Origin: Apus apus
Lineage: Eukaryota; Chordata; Aves; Apodiformes; Apodidae
Direction of reading: 5' to 3'
Length of the DNA: 64,000 nt
NCBI RefSeq assembly: GCF_020740795.1
Contig: NC_067285.1
Span: 95,997,152-96,061,151, forward strand
The position numbers and the translations under genes are program-made. Positions 1 through 13,805 of this stretch are shown piece by piece. Below the pieces are notes generated by a model. It was not told the DNA's origin, did no database searches, and saw nothing but the letters and a program-made list of their open reading frames with translations. Position 1 is the first letter of the stretch, and the number at the start of each line of letters is the position of its first letter.

Positions 1-3000
1 TTCATGTGAGGTTTATAATGACAAGTTAAAAGCTATCTGTCAGGAAGGTGTATGGATACCTGATCCTGCATCAGTGCTGAACAGTTTCAGGTCCAAATTT
101 TTTCCACTCTGCTGTTTCAATAATACCTAGCTAAGATCTTCCTTTCTCCATGGGAATCAGTCCTTAGGTTAAAACTCTCCAGCCAGAGCTTCCTTATTGC
201 ACAGCCGTGCACAGGCCCATTGAACCTGAATAAAATCACTTCCAGCACTAGTGCTTCTAGTTATTTCTGACTCATCTCCTATAGGCAGCACACATCAGAA
301 CGGTATCATGCCCCCAGGTTCATGCTGCAATCCCAGCTCACCAACACCACCTTGGTGATCTTGCTTGAGCCTGCACTCTCCTTTTTATAGAAAATGATCT
401 TAAGGAGATGATTTTACTCCTCTTGCACCTGTTTCCCATTTGCCTTGATTTATTGATCACACATTGAAGTGCAGGAAGGAAATATTTTCATACTACTTTG
501 TAAATTTTTCATGTCACCTTGTAAGCTTCTATGCATGTTGATGTTATTAAAGAAAACATAGCTCTTTTTGGAGAGCTCACAACTATTTCTGGCCTGGTCA
601 TCAGCCTGACCGGTAAGAATACTGCAGGAGGAGAGTCTACCAGATGCTCCAAAATAGTGCAAAATTTTTTTTATATTTTTTTTTTTAGATTGAGCTGACT
701 TTAGATTAATTAGAACTGCTGTTAGGAAACAGTGAATTACTTTATGCTGAATATTGCTGCCAGTTACTTCATTTAACTGTACTCTTAAAGATGTTATAGG
801 AATCACTATAGTCCCTCACTGTGAAAGGATTTCTTCATGTTTATCTTACATATAGATCAGGCATTCAGCTTTTAAAAAGTTTACTGTCACTTTCTTGGCC
901 TGACACTGCCAATCTCAACCACTGTCACCACCCTATTTCCCAAACTGTTTACAAAGGCTGCCATTCAGATCTCTAGAACTCTGCCTTTTATTAACTAACT
1001 TATATTACAGTTACTACTACAATACTATTGCAGTTGTCTCCGTGTATATCCTGATAGTAACATTTTTATATGCAAATATAAATAAATTAATATCACAGCC
1101 TAAAGTGGTTATAGCATTTCCCTATGATCCCCTGGTTAGAACGCAAACCTTGGGGCAATGATATGTGCATTTTCATGCTCAGGCCTGCTCTGCTGTCCTG
1201 GGCCTGTCTTCAAACATCTTTGTCCTTCAGTTTCATCATTTGTGAAGAGACAATGACGCCTTTGTAGACCTTCTTTATAATGTTTGTGAAAAGCTTTAAA
1301 ATACTGGCTTTAAAAGACACTAGTAAAACCCAAAGTAAAATTAGGAGATTGATTTGTTTGATTGTGTCTTACACAGAATCCATGTGATCAGCAAGTCCAA
1401 CTCTAAATGGCCTGCTGACAGGGGAAAAAAAAACCCAGACTGCAGGCATGATAAAAGATTAGAAACAAGAGATGTCTAAACCAGGCTTGCCACCCGGCAC
1501 TCACCGGGCTTTTGTTTAGCTGTCCCAAACATCTGCTAGACTTGTGCCCAGGCTAGCTGGGCTCAGGGAAACCCAAGCCCATCCTGCAAATACTCCAATC
1601 TGGCCAGCTGTGGTCTGTAAGCCAAGTAACTGTGTCCAAGCTGAGAGACCCTGTATTAACATGGGTAAGGGCTTTCAGGTCAGAGCTTGACCGTAATTAG
1701 TTAGTTCAGAGGACTCTTGGACTATCCAAACCAGCACAAATACACCTGGCCATATTCAATATATTCTCCAGACAGATACGGTTATTATTAAACTTTTTTG
1801 CATCTCACAAATAATAGGTCCCTATTTACCTCTGTTCACAAACAGGAATTACAAAAAAAGGAATTACAGGTCACTGCATCAGAAAAGACTCATGGATTCT
1901 CGACAGAGAAGACTGAAATGCATTTTGCCTCCCTGTGGAAGAGGTCAGAATCTTCCTATCATTGCACAGGAGGGCAAAAGGCAGAGGGAAGACAAAGACT
2001 GAGGGGAGAGCCCTCATTACTCATCCTGCTGTTGGGAGGGGCCCTAAGCTGAACAAATCCTGCCCTCCTGCTCATTCCTACAAGACCATGGTGACAAGCC
2101 AAGAAGCAGGACCTCCAGCAAACTAAGCAAGCTTCAGAGCCTTTTTGCTGCCACTAGACATCTGCCACCCTTGATCATTCTGTGCTTTGGCTATGCTGGC
2201 AAATGGCCCCAAGTGAAACCTGTCTCTACAACAGCACTATCCATCTCCAGTGCCCCAATAGTTCTCATGAGCATGGGCTCTGGGACACTGGCAGCCATGG
2301 CTGTGGGAGTACAGGAGCTGCTGTTGTCCTTGTGCTCTAAACCTTTGTCTCTGACGGGACATAATGCCAACTTCATCTGAGAAGAGCTTTAGAAAATCTG
2401 TGCAAGCAATTAGGGGATGAACTGCCTCCAAGGAAACTTTCTCTCTAACCCTTATTAGTAGTTAGAGGTTGGCCGCAAAGCAAGGAGCTTTACATTCTCA
2501 GACTTGCAGACACCATTATGATGGACGCCCCGACAGGAGGCAATTCAAAACAGATACACAGCATTTTGTTCAGTAACGTGGGTGCCCTGGTTCGCGTGAG
2601 GTACTAGTGCTGCTACTCTGTACTGGATTGATGTGGCTTTATCTTTTCTAAGCACTGGTCTTTAAGAGATTAAAAAAGGATTTTTTTTATCTAAAGCCAA
2701 AATAACTTGATTTTGACAAGACTTCATATTGCCCTGAAAGCAAAACCAGACAATCTATTAACATTTTAAAATGAAATCTGTTCTGAAAAGTAATTTATTT
2801 TTAGGGGTTTTAAAAATATTATTATTAACATCTCATGCAGTAGTGCAGCAATGCTGTCTTATAGGACATGTAATGTTGTACAATACCTTTAATATTCTAT
2901 GAGGTGCTCTCATGTTTTATTTTATGTATGGACAGCTGTGCCTTAGTCAAGGCAGAAACTCTTTATGTATTGGAAGATCTTCTGTTTGTACTGTGACAGA

Positions 3001-3330
3001 TTATTTACAGAATATTTCAACAGAATTTCCATTCCACGGGAAGTTTCAGACTGTTTCCATTCTGAAGGAGAGCACTTTGTGAGGTGACACTATTTTCCAT
3101 GACATGGAAATCCTAGCTTTTAATTCATTCCTGTCCCAAAGCAAGGAACTGTGTGGGTGACTCCTTCCATCTCTCTCCCAGGTCTGATGCCAATCCTGTA
3201 ACTTCCTTAGTGTTTTCAACTCAGGATTTATGTCTCCAGGATTAGCAGGTATGATTCTGAGTACAGGGCTAGGAAGTTTTCATTAAATTAGCATGTTATT
3301 TTTTTAGATGTCTCTCTTCAGGTAAGTATA
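1..3330. other. Intergenic, no gene recognised
   Basis: AT-rich non-coding sequence. The only local feature is a T-rich tract at about 666-687. Open frames are under 120 codons, overlap on both strands and resemble no family I know. Confidence 0.75.
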
Positions 3331-4000
3331 ATAGAATCACAGAATGGTTTGGGTTGGAAGGGACCTTAAAGATCATCTAGTTCCAACACCCCTGCCATGA
3401 GACTGGGTTGCTCAAAGCCCCATCCAACCTGGCCTTGAACACTTCCAGGGACAGAGCATCCAGAATGTCCCTGGGCAACCTGTGCCAGTGTCTCACCATG
3501 CTCACAGTAAAAAATTTCTTCCTAATGTCTAACATAATCTACCCTATTTCAGCAGGAGACTGTTCCCCCTTGTCCTATTTCTACATGCCCTTGTAAGAAG
3601 TCCCTCCCCAGCTTTCCTGTAGGCTGCCTTCAGTTACAGGAAGGTATCCCCCTGGAGCCTAGCCTTCTCTTCTCCAGGCTGAACAACCCCAACTCTCTCA
3701 GCCTGTCTTCTTAGGAGTGGTATTCTAGCCCCCTGATAATTTTCATGGCCCTCCTCTGGACTCTCTCCAACAGATCCATGTCCTTCTTATGTTGGGGGCT
3801 CCAAAATCGGACACAGTATTTCAGGTGGAGTCTCACAAGAACAGAGAACCACCTCCCTCGACCTGCTGGCCACACTTCTTTTGACCCAGCCCAGCACACA
3901 GTTGGCTTTCTGGGCTGTGAGTGCACATGGTGAGCTCATGTTGAGCTTTTGAGTGAAATCACACTCTAAAGCCAAAGTCACACTCCCAAATTAAATATAT
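3331..4000 (-). mobile_element. CR1 LINE fragment
   Basis: On the plus strand it begins ATAGAATCACAGAATGG, GTTTGGGTTGGAAGGGACC, the reverse complement of the CR1 3' end. It runs through the 3' UTR into the reverse-transcriptase tail. In translation on the minus strand 3926-3711 shows [20 protein letters not shown] and LERVQRRA, the C-terminal CR1 RT signature. The 5' limit is approximate and may extend to about 4035. Confidence 0.95.
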
Positions 4001-7000
4001 ATTTTGTGCATGACCAAGCCCTGCATTTTCCAGGCCATGAGAGTTATTAGGACCTGTTCTTGATGGGAGTTGGATACTGAGTTATGCAACTATTTTGCAG
4101 ATCCTTTTATTTGCATGAGCAGCTTCATCTGTAATCACACATGCACCATATGCAAAATCTGGTTTGCAATTCACATAAATTAATAATACACAGCTTAAGC
4201 TGCACATTTCCTCTATTAGTCACATTTCGTAGACGCTTCTCATTACTACAGCTCCCTTCCCCTATGGTGCTGTGCAGTGATTACTTGTGGGAATCAAAAA
4301 GTATGTAAAAGACATCATTTAGGACCAAACTCAACATAAAAATTTCCCTAGCACAAACCTCTAGCAAGCAGTTGAGTTGTTGCAAGTTTATATTACCGCA
4401 AGCTTTTTCAGTGTTCAAAGACATTTTCAGCTTGTCCAATACCAAATGGACAACAGGAGTTTGAGAACTGTTTGTAGGGATCCATTACTTGCTGGGAGGA
4501 GCTGATGGCTCAGACACAGTTGAGGGCCATTAATCGTGGATAGTCATTAATTCTCAGGCAACACCCAGTGTCAGAGTTGTTACTCTTACAAATCGTAGTT
4601 TCAAATCATGTGTATGGATGTTTTTAGGGTTAGGTAGTTACAGTCAGCACGTATGGGGCATTTCTAGAAAATTAACACTTTGCAAGTGAGGCAGATTGCC
4701 TATGTCAGCTCTCCCCATGGCTTTTATTTGCTAATATATTTTATTTTGAATGATGGATTGTGGCTTATGTTCATATACACTCCCATAACAGGATATTTAA
4801 GTCACACCTATTGATTTTTCCACGGCTTCCCTGGCCGTTTGTGTGTATCCCCACCTTTTAAGACAGTGTATTATAGAAGACAAAGCCATTGTTGATACAT
4901 TTGACATGACTAGTAAAAAGTGAAGGGGAGAATTTTAGGTAAAACAGAAATGAAATGGGAAACCTCCTAGGATGTTGCAGGTTATGTGAGTATGCAAGAA
5001 AAGGACAAGAGAAGGTGGAACAAACCGCTGACAACAGCTGTACCTGCAAGGTGTTTTTTAAGTCAATTGCAAACATGCTGAGACATGCCTGTTGGACACA
5101 CTACAAACTTCTCCAAGGTGGGTATTGGACTGGTAAAAATGTGCAAGTTCAAAGAACTACTGGACTGGTAAAAATGTGCAAGTTCAAAGAACTATGACAA
5201 GCCCAGGAAAATGATGCTGGCCTATGAATTGGTTTTCCTATCAGGCCTCCAATTAAAACCTTGCCAATGATAACCTATGTATTTTTTGTATAGGTTTTAT
5301 GAAATTACAATTTAGTTTCAGTTCCATTCTCAGCAAAAGCCTATTTGCATCACTTAAGTCATCATCAGAGAAGATATTAATATGACTTCCTTGTTGGGGA
5401 AGCCAAGACCTAAAGAACTATGGAAACAGAACCTTCCTTTTCCTGAGTTAGAGTTGTTTTATCCAGGTTGAATTGGAAAAATATTGGTAGTGAAACACAA
5501 AAAACATTTGTCCTACACATGTCTACCAGGTGTCTCAGCATGCCTAGTTAACACCTTTCACAAGAGCAATATCCATTTTTAATGGTAATTTTAAGGAAAG
5601 AAAAATCTATTGTTTTTTGAGTATGACTACTAAAGCCAGCAAGCAGACATATAAAACAGAGAGCACATAAGCAGATGCATATGTAATCCAGGCAGCCAAA
5701 AGACTAGTGTAAGTATATTCTTCTAGACCTCAAAGCCTGCCAGAAGACATCCATCCTCTCCTCTCCTCCCTTTCAAAACTGCTTTGCCATCTTGTGGATA
5801 TGTTTGTTTTCCCTACAGATCCCTATGTTCTGATGACTTTTCCTGAAATAAGAGAATAAAATCCAAGTTACTGGTGGGAGCACTTAGAAGTCCTATTGAG
5901 ATCAGGGTTCTGTATGAACATACCAGTCTTCAATATGAGCTTGTTGCTAATCTAGCTTCACATTGTGCTGTCTCTGAGGGCAGAGCATTATAGAAGCACT
6001 ACATTGCTTTGCAGGGAGGACTTTTATGCACATGGAAAATAGAAGGGGCAGGGAAAGAAGTAAGGGAAGAGTTTGATTCTCAGATTAAACTGAGTACAGT
6101 ACCTAAGTCACCCTTAGAAAACATAGGGACATCAATGCAGATTTGAGAGTTGTGTATTTCTACGATAGGGGAATTGTATCTGCACATGCAGCAGTGTATT
6201 TTATGCACACCTGTTTGACTGCACAGCAGCTTAGATTCTTGATCTTGCAATGAACCCTTCATAAGAAGGTCTCTGTGCGTAGGTGCCTATTTTTTATAAC
6301 GTAGCCTCTAACTCTCTCCTCAGAATAGTTTTAAGGTTTCCATGAACTTTGCTCAAAACTGTGCCAGAAGATTTCCAAGTAACAAACATGCTTTTGCAAT
6401 TTACTGAAACTTTCCCCTCGTGTTCCAGAGAAGCAACCTCCCCATTACTCACCAGAGAGACACATGAGCCAAGGAGGAAGGAAAAGGAATCAGCTAGTAA
6501 AAACAGGCAATTCCCTTCTTTAGTGTCTACACTTAGTCATTAAATAAAAATAGAAGTGAAATCCAAACTTTTTTTCCAAATGGGTCATTGCCTCCGCAAA
6601 GATTAAATAGTGGGGACTATTTGTATCTTGGTTTTGATCAGAACTTTTTGTAATCGGTTGCTTTTTCAAAATAATACCGCTGCACTTCACAATGTAGCAG
6701 GGGCTGTTGTGCATTTAAGGGACTTTGCATCCTTCCAAAGGAATGCAGTCTCCCAACTATATCTTTTTACACTTCTTTATATGACTAGTGAACTGCATTA
6801 CCCAATAAGCAAGAGGGTTGGGTATTTTTGCCAGATACTAATTTCACTTGTAGAAAATTTAATCAAGGCCAAGGCACAAAGTTCAGATCTACATCAAATT
6901 CACTTTCCTCTAAAGTTAGAATACATTTCAGCCTGAGGTTTCCAACTGACTTTTCTTAAAAATTGATTTTTAGAAACTTACAGTGTTGAGCTTGATTGGG

Positions 7001-8522
7001 TTGTAGGCTTGGTGCAACTGGAAACTGTAAAATTGGTTTTTGCAAGCTATGTCACATGGAAAGACAAGCACAGGAGATTATAATGTCCCTTCTAATCTCA
7101 AGAATACGACAGTCAAGGAGAAGCTGAATTTTCAAAGGAGAATGTCAGCTGAGACACGATGAAATGGTAATTCCTGTTAATTTCATGCAACAACGTATTC
7201 AAGGCCTGAGAGGGATATTAAAACCTTACTTCCTGCAGGACAGTGCTGTGCTTAGTAACACACCGTGTAGTACGAGTTGTACACCTGTAATTCACGAATC
7301 CTCCCTGCAGCTTTTCAAGAGTAGTCGGTGGTGGGTAGCAAAAACCAAGCACATCACTCCTTATTCTTGAGATATTCTCTGGAACCTTTCTCCGCAAGAC
7401 CACTGTAAAGATTTTTTGGAGGTACCTCCTGTATGCTTGCTACATCAAAGTGTAGAAATCCATAAAATAATCAGTGTTACGTTGTCAGGGAAGCGTTCTT
7501 TCCATGCATCCTGGCCAGAGCAAATTCTGAAAGGCTTTCTGGTGCCAAAACAGTTGAATTAAATTTTAAAATGTCTATATTTAGCCATCCCTCCAGATTT
7601 CAGCTTCTGAGTATCATTTGGCTGCAGATGAAGTTGCAGAAGGACTCACAATCATGGGTCAAGTTATCGTAAATCAGCTGAGTCCTAGGAAATATCTGGC
7701 TGCACATTTTTAATTTGGCCAAACACAGGGTAGTACAGTTTAGTTTAGCCATCTTTCCCTGCAGGCAAAGCTACATCAAATTGCCTTACATTTTCCAATG
7801 GCTAAAAGCATTCACACTGGATTTACCATGTCTTAGCTGACAGATGGTAACTTATTAAACATCAGTATGCTGATGAAGATTTTCAGCCCACAAGATTTCT
7901 GAGGCTTTGAAAAATAAATAATTTCTAAACCATGCTACACAACTTCCATCTACGCTGCTAGCTCTACATTTGCAAACACTTTGTGGGTATAAGGTGCCAC
8001 ATTTGCAAAGCCAAGCAGACGTGGCACTTCATCCCTTCTCTCCTCCTTCCTGCTCTCACAAATTATCATCCTATTGAAACAAGCAAGCTATTTGGCACAG
8101 TTGTAAGTGTGGTTACATAACAATGCCAAAATAAGCAGCTCCCACAAATCCAAACCACAGATTAAGTCCAGTTTTAGAAGATATGTGCAGTAGTGTCAAT
8201 GAGAATTATGCTGTAAGAAGGAACAACTCTCTGACTCTACTGCTCACAGTAATTATGTTTAAAGGCTCATATGTAAATATTCCAAAATACAATAAAAATT
8301 GAGTATAATAGTCAGGATCACATTTTCCATTCATGTATTTTTCCCACACCTACAACCCCATTCCGCAGGTAAGCGAACTAGTTTGTACTAGGCATCTCTT
8401 CAATAATGTAAGAGCTGCCTTTGAAAGCAGCACTAACAGTATCCGTGATTATATACACAAAAAGATGACAGAAGAAGAAGAAGAAAAAGGAAAAAAGGAT
8501 TTAGGCTGCAGAACCAGTGTGT
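4001..8522. other. Intergenic, no gene recognised
   Basis: Unique-looking AT-rich sequence. It contains the 35-base tandem duplication at 5126-5194. No exon, RNA gene or known mobile element seen. Confidence 0.75.
5126..5194. repeat. 35-bp perfect tandem duplication
   Basis: The unit beginning TGGACTGGTAAAAATGTGCA occurs at 5126 and again at 5161. The two copies are identical over all 34 bases that can be compared. Perfect identity suggests a recent event. Confidence 0.95.
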
Positions 8523-8909
8523 CTTGAACATTTTCCTGGAAGAATCAAAGAGGCTGAGGGGAGACCTCATCAGTCTCTACAACTACCTGAAAGGTCATTG
8601 TAGAGAGGTTGGTGCTGGTCTCTTCTCACAGGTAATTGTGACAGAACAGGAGGGAATGGCTTCAAGCTGCGACAGGGTAGGGTTAGACTGGACATTAGGA
8701 AATTTTTTTCACAGAAGGAGTGGTTAGAGACTGGAATAGGCTGCCTAGGGAGGTGGTTGAGTCACCACCCTTGGATGTGTTTAAGGGTCGTTTGGATGTG
8801 GTGTTGGTGGATGTGGTTTAGAGGAGAACTTTATAGAGTAGGGATGATGGTTGGACTCGGTGATCCCAAGGGTCTTTTCCAACCTGAATAGTTCTATGAT
8901 TCTATGATA
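8523..8909 (+). mobile_element. CR1 LINE 3' fragment
   Basis: A plus-oriented copy: 'GAGGCTGAGGGGAGACCTCA', 'TCTACAACTACCTGAAAGG', 'GAATAGGCTGCCTAGGGAGG', ending CCAACCTGAATAGTTCTATGATTCTATGA. It covers the degenerate RT tail plus the complete 3' UTR. Confidence 0.95.
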
Positions 8910-9621
8910 AGTGCACCTATAGGGTCTTAAAAAGTCTTTGCTGGGCCAGAATATCTTTTGCCTTTTTCTGAGGCATGCATATTTTAGAGGCAGATACACA
9001 GAGACATTCTTCTGCTTGTGGGTATTGACTAACAAGTGTTTGGAGATTTTTGGTAGGTGAAACATTATTTTTCTCACTTTACTTGGGAAATGCTTGTCAT
9101 TGCTGCCTTTTCCAATAGTTTGAAATTAGTCATAACAGACTGGTTTGATTGTTAGATAAGCTGCCTAAACAGGGCTCCTGAAGCATGTATCCTCCAGTGA
9201 AACTTAACAATCAGCTAGATGTTCTTCACTATTTACATTTGCTTTGTAACTTTGCATTATCATCACTAATGAGGACAAGAACAAAAATTAAAAGCTATGT
9301 GCTTTGTTGAGAACTAGAACAAGAACAACATGGTTTCAGCTAAACTTGAATAGCACAGTAGTTGAGAATACAATCAGTGAGAAGAACAAGAACTTTCAGA
9401 GGCTGTAAATTGTGATATTCACAGGCTTAACAAAGTGTCACGTGTGACATGAGATTCTGGCCCTATTCTGTGTATTTATTTTTCAGTCCCAGTGGTTGAT
9501 GTAGGAAAAAATGCATAGCTACCATTTTATGAAATACTTGATCAAACTGGAAATTATTATGAATTATGAGAAACAGAACTGAGTTTCAGACACTCCAGAA
9601 ACAGTGTCACAGCTCTCATTT

Positions 9622-9703
9622 AAAACAAAAACAAACAAGCAAAACACAAACCAAAACACTAAATCAAGAAAAAAAGAAACAAGACAACAAATAAAGCAAA
9701 ACT
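9622..9703. repeat. A-rich (AAAC-like) low-complexity tract
   Basis: About 80 bases almost devoid of T and G, made of irregular AAAC, AAAAC and AAAG units. Confidence 0.85.
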
Positions 9704-11810
9704 ATCCCCCAACCCTAAAGCTGAGTTGAAGCACATGAAGCACAAAAACTAATTCCTTATTATTACACTAACTTATTTTAGATATGTTGGCAGGTTGAGT
9801 GCTGGGTAAGGACTAGCCAGTCAGTTGTTGACAACACAATTTCTAATGTTCCTTGAGTCTACAAAACACTTTGTGAGAAAAATTCACAGAATTAACAAAT
9901 AGGAAATAGAGGGTGGTCATTTTAGACCAGAATCTTCTACTGGACAGGAGACCAATAGGAATGTAATAGCCAGGAGGTTCTCACTGAAAATGGTCAATCA
10001 GAGAAAGCACACTGGCTGAACAAGGTACATCCCCTACAGATCTTATATATAGGACTGAACACTTTGGAGGGCTGATGGAGTGAAACCAACATACCACTTT
10101 TCTGGTTTGATCAGGACATTATCAAGCCCCAGTTTGTCCTTTCACCGTGGTTCTCTCAGTGCTTTGGAACTTTCTCACCAAAGAGGTCTGCTTCTAAAAA
10201 GAAGGTCCTCTCTGGAAAGTTCATTCACTTCAGGAGAACAGAAATTCATTAATGCCTTAACCAGCAGCCTAACTACCTGATGGTAACTGTAATCAACATG
10301 TAAATTCCAAACTACCCACACTGATAGGAAGTTCATCATGGTTCAGAGATGGCTCAAGACCAATGAATCAGACAGACAGAAATTACTCTTTAGGAAGTGT
10401 AGCACAATTACAACCAGAATAGTTCACTACATAAAACAGCTCATCAAGCCAAGCAGTTTAATTAAGATGTTAGACTGAAGCCCTAGAATCTGTGAAGAAT
10501 CAATTATCAGTATATAGGACTAGTAAGATCAAGTTAACCCACATAGGATAAAATGTTCCATTTTTCAACATCTACCATTACCTGTTTCATCACTTCTGGA
10601 TGATCCTATCCCATATCCATATGGCAATGCTGAAGAAAAGTAGTAAAAAATTAGAGTCACAAACAATGAAACAGTTCTGTGGCTTTATGTATTGGTATCA
10701 GTGCAGAAGAAGTTTACCTGCCAAAGATGGAAATAGCCAGTGCCTCAGTTGGAGAGATCCACCTATCAAGCTCCTTGTTCAAGAAGCCTTCTGAGTAGTT
10801 TTTCCACTGAAGAACTCTGCAATTGCCATCTAATTTCTGGGCAAAACTACTAAAAACGCAAAAACTAGAGTGCCAACAGTCTCTGAAGGCCTCGCAGACA
10901 GGGTTCATATCAGGACACAGAATAGACGCTGTCTTTATTGCTACTCAGGCTACCACTAACACAGAGAAAAGCCTGACATTCCCATACTGAGCCATACACA
11001 GGGGTGCAATAAGCAACAAAATGCTGGATAAAGAAAGAGGTGATCTTGCACTGAGGTACTGGCAATATCTTGTTTGAAGCAGAGCTCAGAATGGTGTGCA
11101 ATTGCATCTTTTATTCCAGGCCTTCAGCTGCAAGGTCACACATGATATCCTTTTTCTTTAGTAGCTACACAAGAGCACTGACGGCAGAGGCACTGACAAC
11201 ACTGCAGCAACACTTATTCTCAACAGCTACAGATACTACTGTTATTGAAAAGGGGGACCACCTACAGGAATACAGCTCTTTGATACAGCATGACTGGCTT
11301 GTTCAAGTTAAACTTAGGCAAAACTGAGTCAGTGTTGGTCAAAGTGCCTCAAAACACTCCCAAAACCTTCAGAGTTGAGTCATGTAGTGAACCAGGACAC
11401 TGACTGATGCTCTGCTAAGTGTGGATGGCCAGAGACATCTCTTCCCTCCTTTGCTCTGCTGGAAAACTTGTTCCTTACTCCTCAGTGAAGACCAACCCAT
11501 TCCTTGGTCAGTTCCACGTTTAAGCAGTTCCATTTGCTGTAGCTGAACAACTTCTAAGCATTAACAGACTTTCTCTGTCCTCTTTCTCATGGACTCAAAC
11601 CACTGTGTCAAGAAGATTTGGAAGCTGGTTTGAAAACTTGCTCCTAATTTCTAAAGCAGTGGATGACTAAAACCCAGAAAGTAAAATGAATTCTAATCAA
11701 CAAGCCTATGCAGATGCTTTGTTCTCTGGGGCAACTCAATCACAGTGCACCATGGCCTTGTCTCAAATAAAATACAAACAACCTTCCTGCCCTGCAAAGA
11801 ACTCTAAGCA

Positions 11811-11854
11811 CTTTTTTTCCCCTTTTTTTTCTTTTTTTTCTTCTTTTTCTTTCT
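11811..11854. repeat. Polypyrimidine (T/C) tract
   Basis: Forty-four consecutive pyrimidines, mostly T runs of 5-8 broken by single C or CCCC. Confidence 0.9.
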
Positions 11855-13620
11855 AATTAATATAGGCAATGTAACAGAAACAACATGAAATCTACTAGGC
11901 ATTTAGGTAATTTTTAGAGATAGCATTCACACATTGTGTTAATAGACAGTGATACTTATCCTGTAAATAGGTAATTCAATATTGAGAAGGAACAAAAACG
12001 GAAACACAGGCAGTCAGATAAAAGAGTGGTGGTAGCGAGAATAGGAAGATAAACAATGGAGAAGTTGAAGGGAAGGCTTTTTTACTCTTGTAGAGAGAAG
12101 GTGATCATGAGCAGAAAGGCAGAAGCACAGGCTTATGAAGATGGGTTTTTCAGCTGAGTACCCTAAATACTGCTCAATTTGTGGTGGATACCGTGGAATG
12201 TAAAGTTCCTTAGCTTAGGATAGTGCCCTATTGGTTTTAGCGTGGACCATCCTAAGAATAAAAATACCCTGGCCTGTCACTCTGGGCCAGGGTGAATGAG
12301 ACTTTTTTGGTGCTATTCTGGTGATACAGAACAGCTGAAATTGACCTTGAATGTGTCCCCATGATTTGACAACCTGGAATCTAAACTGGCTTCTCCCCTT
12401 TTCCTTCTGTTTTCCTTTAAACAGTCCCCCACCAGTTCTGAAGAGGTACCCCTCTTGCATACTGTATACTAATTACCATTTGTGTGCTCCTCAGGGTAAG
12501 CACTGACTTCATTGCATGGAAAATCTTTAAAAAAATGTGGAGGTGTGTGTGGGGGAAGTCATTTCCAAGTGACATTCCAAGCCTCTCCTTCTCCCTGGCT
12601 CCGACGGGTAATTACTCAGCTGGAAAATGAAACAACGCTGCTATTTTAGTGTGGCTTAGGACCTCGGGCCTGGTTTCATGTTTCAGATTAATGCTTTCTG
12701 TGCCTTTTGGAAATTCAGAATAGTAGAAAAGCCACACTTCAGAGAGAGCTGCATCTTATAGATGCGAGGCATTCTGGAGACATGTATGACTTGCTACCCC
12801 TTTCCTATTTTGCTGTGTCCCATTGAGACATATAGCTATTTTCCCTCCCACTTGAATGAACTTCTAACCTGTATCTACAAGGCCACATCTGCTCTTCCCG
12901 TTCCTCTGTCCAGGATCTCTGGTTGCTCTGTGATGAACACTTAGTATACTATGTTGCAACAGACTAATAATGCCAAACAGACTAAACCGAACTGTTTAAA
13001 AATTAGTACCAACAGGAGCAACTTCAAGTCAACTGAAAATCTAATCTTACGGTATCTTATGATCCTACCTAATTCTAGCCCTAGTAGGACATGGCTAGCT
13101 AGAATCCCCAATCTTTAAAAAGGGAGCTGAAATGCTTTCTTCAGCATATCCTTTAGTATTTCAATAAGCAACAGGTAAGTGCCTCAGTTATGATTCTACC
13201 ATTTCTCATATCCCAGTGTGGTGTTCGCTCCAAGAATACGGACACGCCAGGGCAGTGGTGAGATGCCACGCAAGGGGAACTCGGTATAACCTACCAGTCC
13301 AAGGTCTGAGACCAAAGTCTGGAAACTGAGAACAATTTCCAGATTGTGAGAACACAGTAAAGAACAAAAGCTTCCAAAAGCAACATGATCAAGGAATTAT
13401 CAAGAGCTAAGGAAAAAATGATTAGAACACTGACTCAGTAACTTGTCTTTCCAATGTAAAAACAAATCAGAATGAAATAAACGATGATCTCTTTGAGTAT
13501 CTGTATCCTCATTTTCGTACCTTTAAAGGATTACAGAAATAAATTTATATCACTTTAATAGCATTCTATAACTTATCTGCTCCTTTATTTTCATATTCTA
13601 TAAATGGTTTGACATTTATC

Positions 13621-13723
13621 ACAGGAATTGCCAGATCCATTCAGACACAAGGTCCATTTAGACCAGAATACTTCCATTTAAATGTCCAGCAGAAAATGTT
13701 TCAGCAAAGGGCACAAGAAGCCT
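13621..13723 (-). mobile_element. Possible old CR1/L3-type 3' remnant
   Basis: GAATTGCCAGATCCATTCAG then AAGGTCCATTTAGACCAGAAT resembles the 'GGCCAGACTGGGTCAGACCAAAGGTCCATCTAGCCCAGTAT' type 3' end of old sauropsid CR1 copies. The similarity is by memory and divergent, and the right boundary at the A-rich tract is arbitrary. Confidence 0.4.
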
Positions 13724-13724
13724 C

Positions 13725-13805
13725 ACAACAACAAAAACAAACAAAACAAAAACAACAAAACAAACAAACAAACAAACAAAACAGAAACAAAACCCAAAAA
13801 ACCCC
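13725..13805. repeat. (AAAC)n-rich low-complexity tract
   Basis: ACAAC/AAAAC units pass into five consecutive CAAA units and then AAACAGAAACAAAACCC. It is T-free for about 80 bases. Confidence 0.92.

Larger units (their letters stand above)
8910..13620. other. Intergenic, no gene recognised
   Basis: Holds an A-rich low-complexity tract (9622-9703) and a pyrimidine run (11811-11854). The stretch at about 12590-12790 has balanced composition with a TAATTA core, but nothing in it can be called. Confidence 0.7.

Noticed and set aside
3711-3926. A small gene encoding a 71-residue reverse-transcriptase-like protein
   Set aside because: It is the degenerate C-terminus of a CR1 element, not a host gene.
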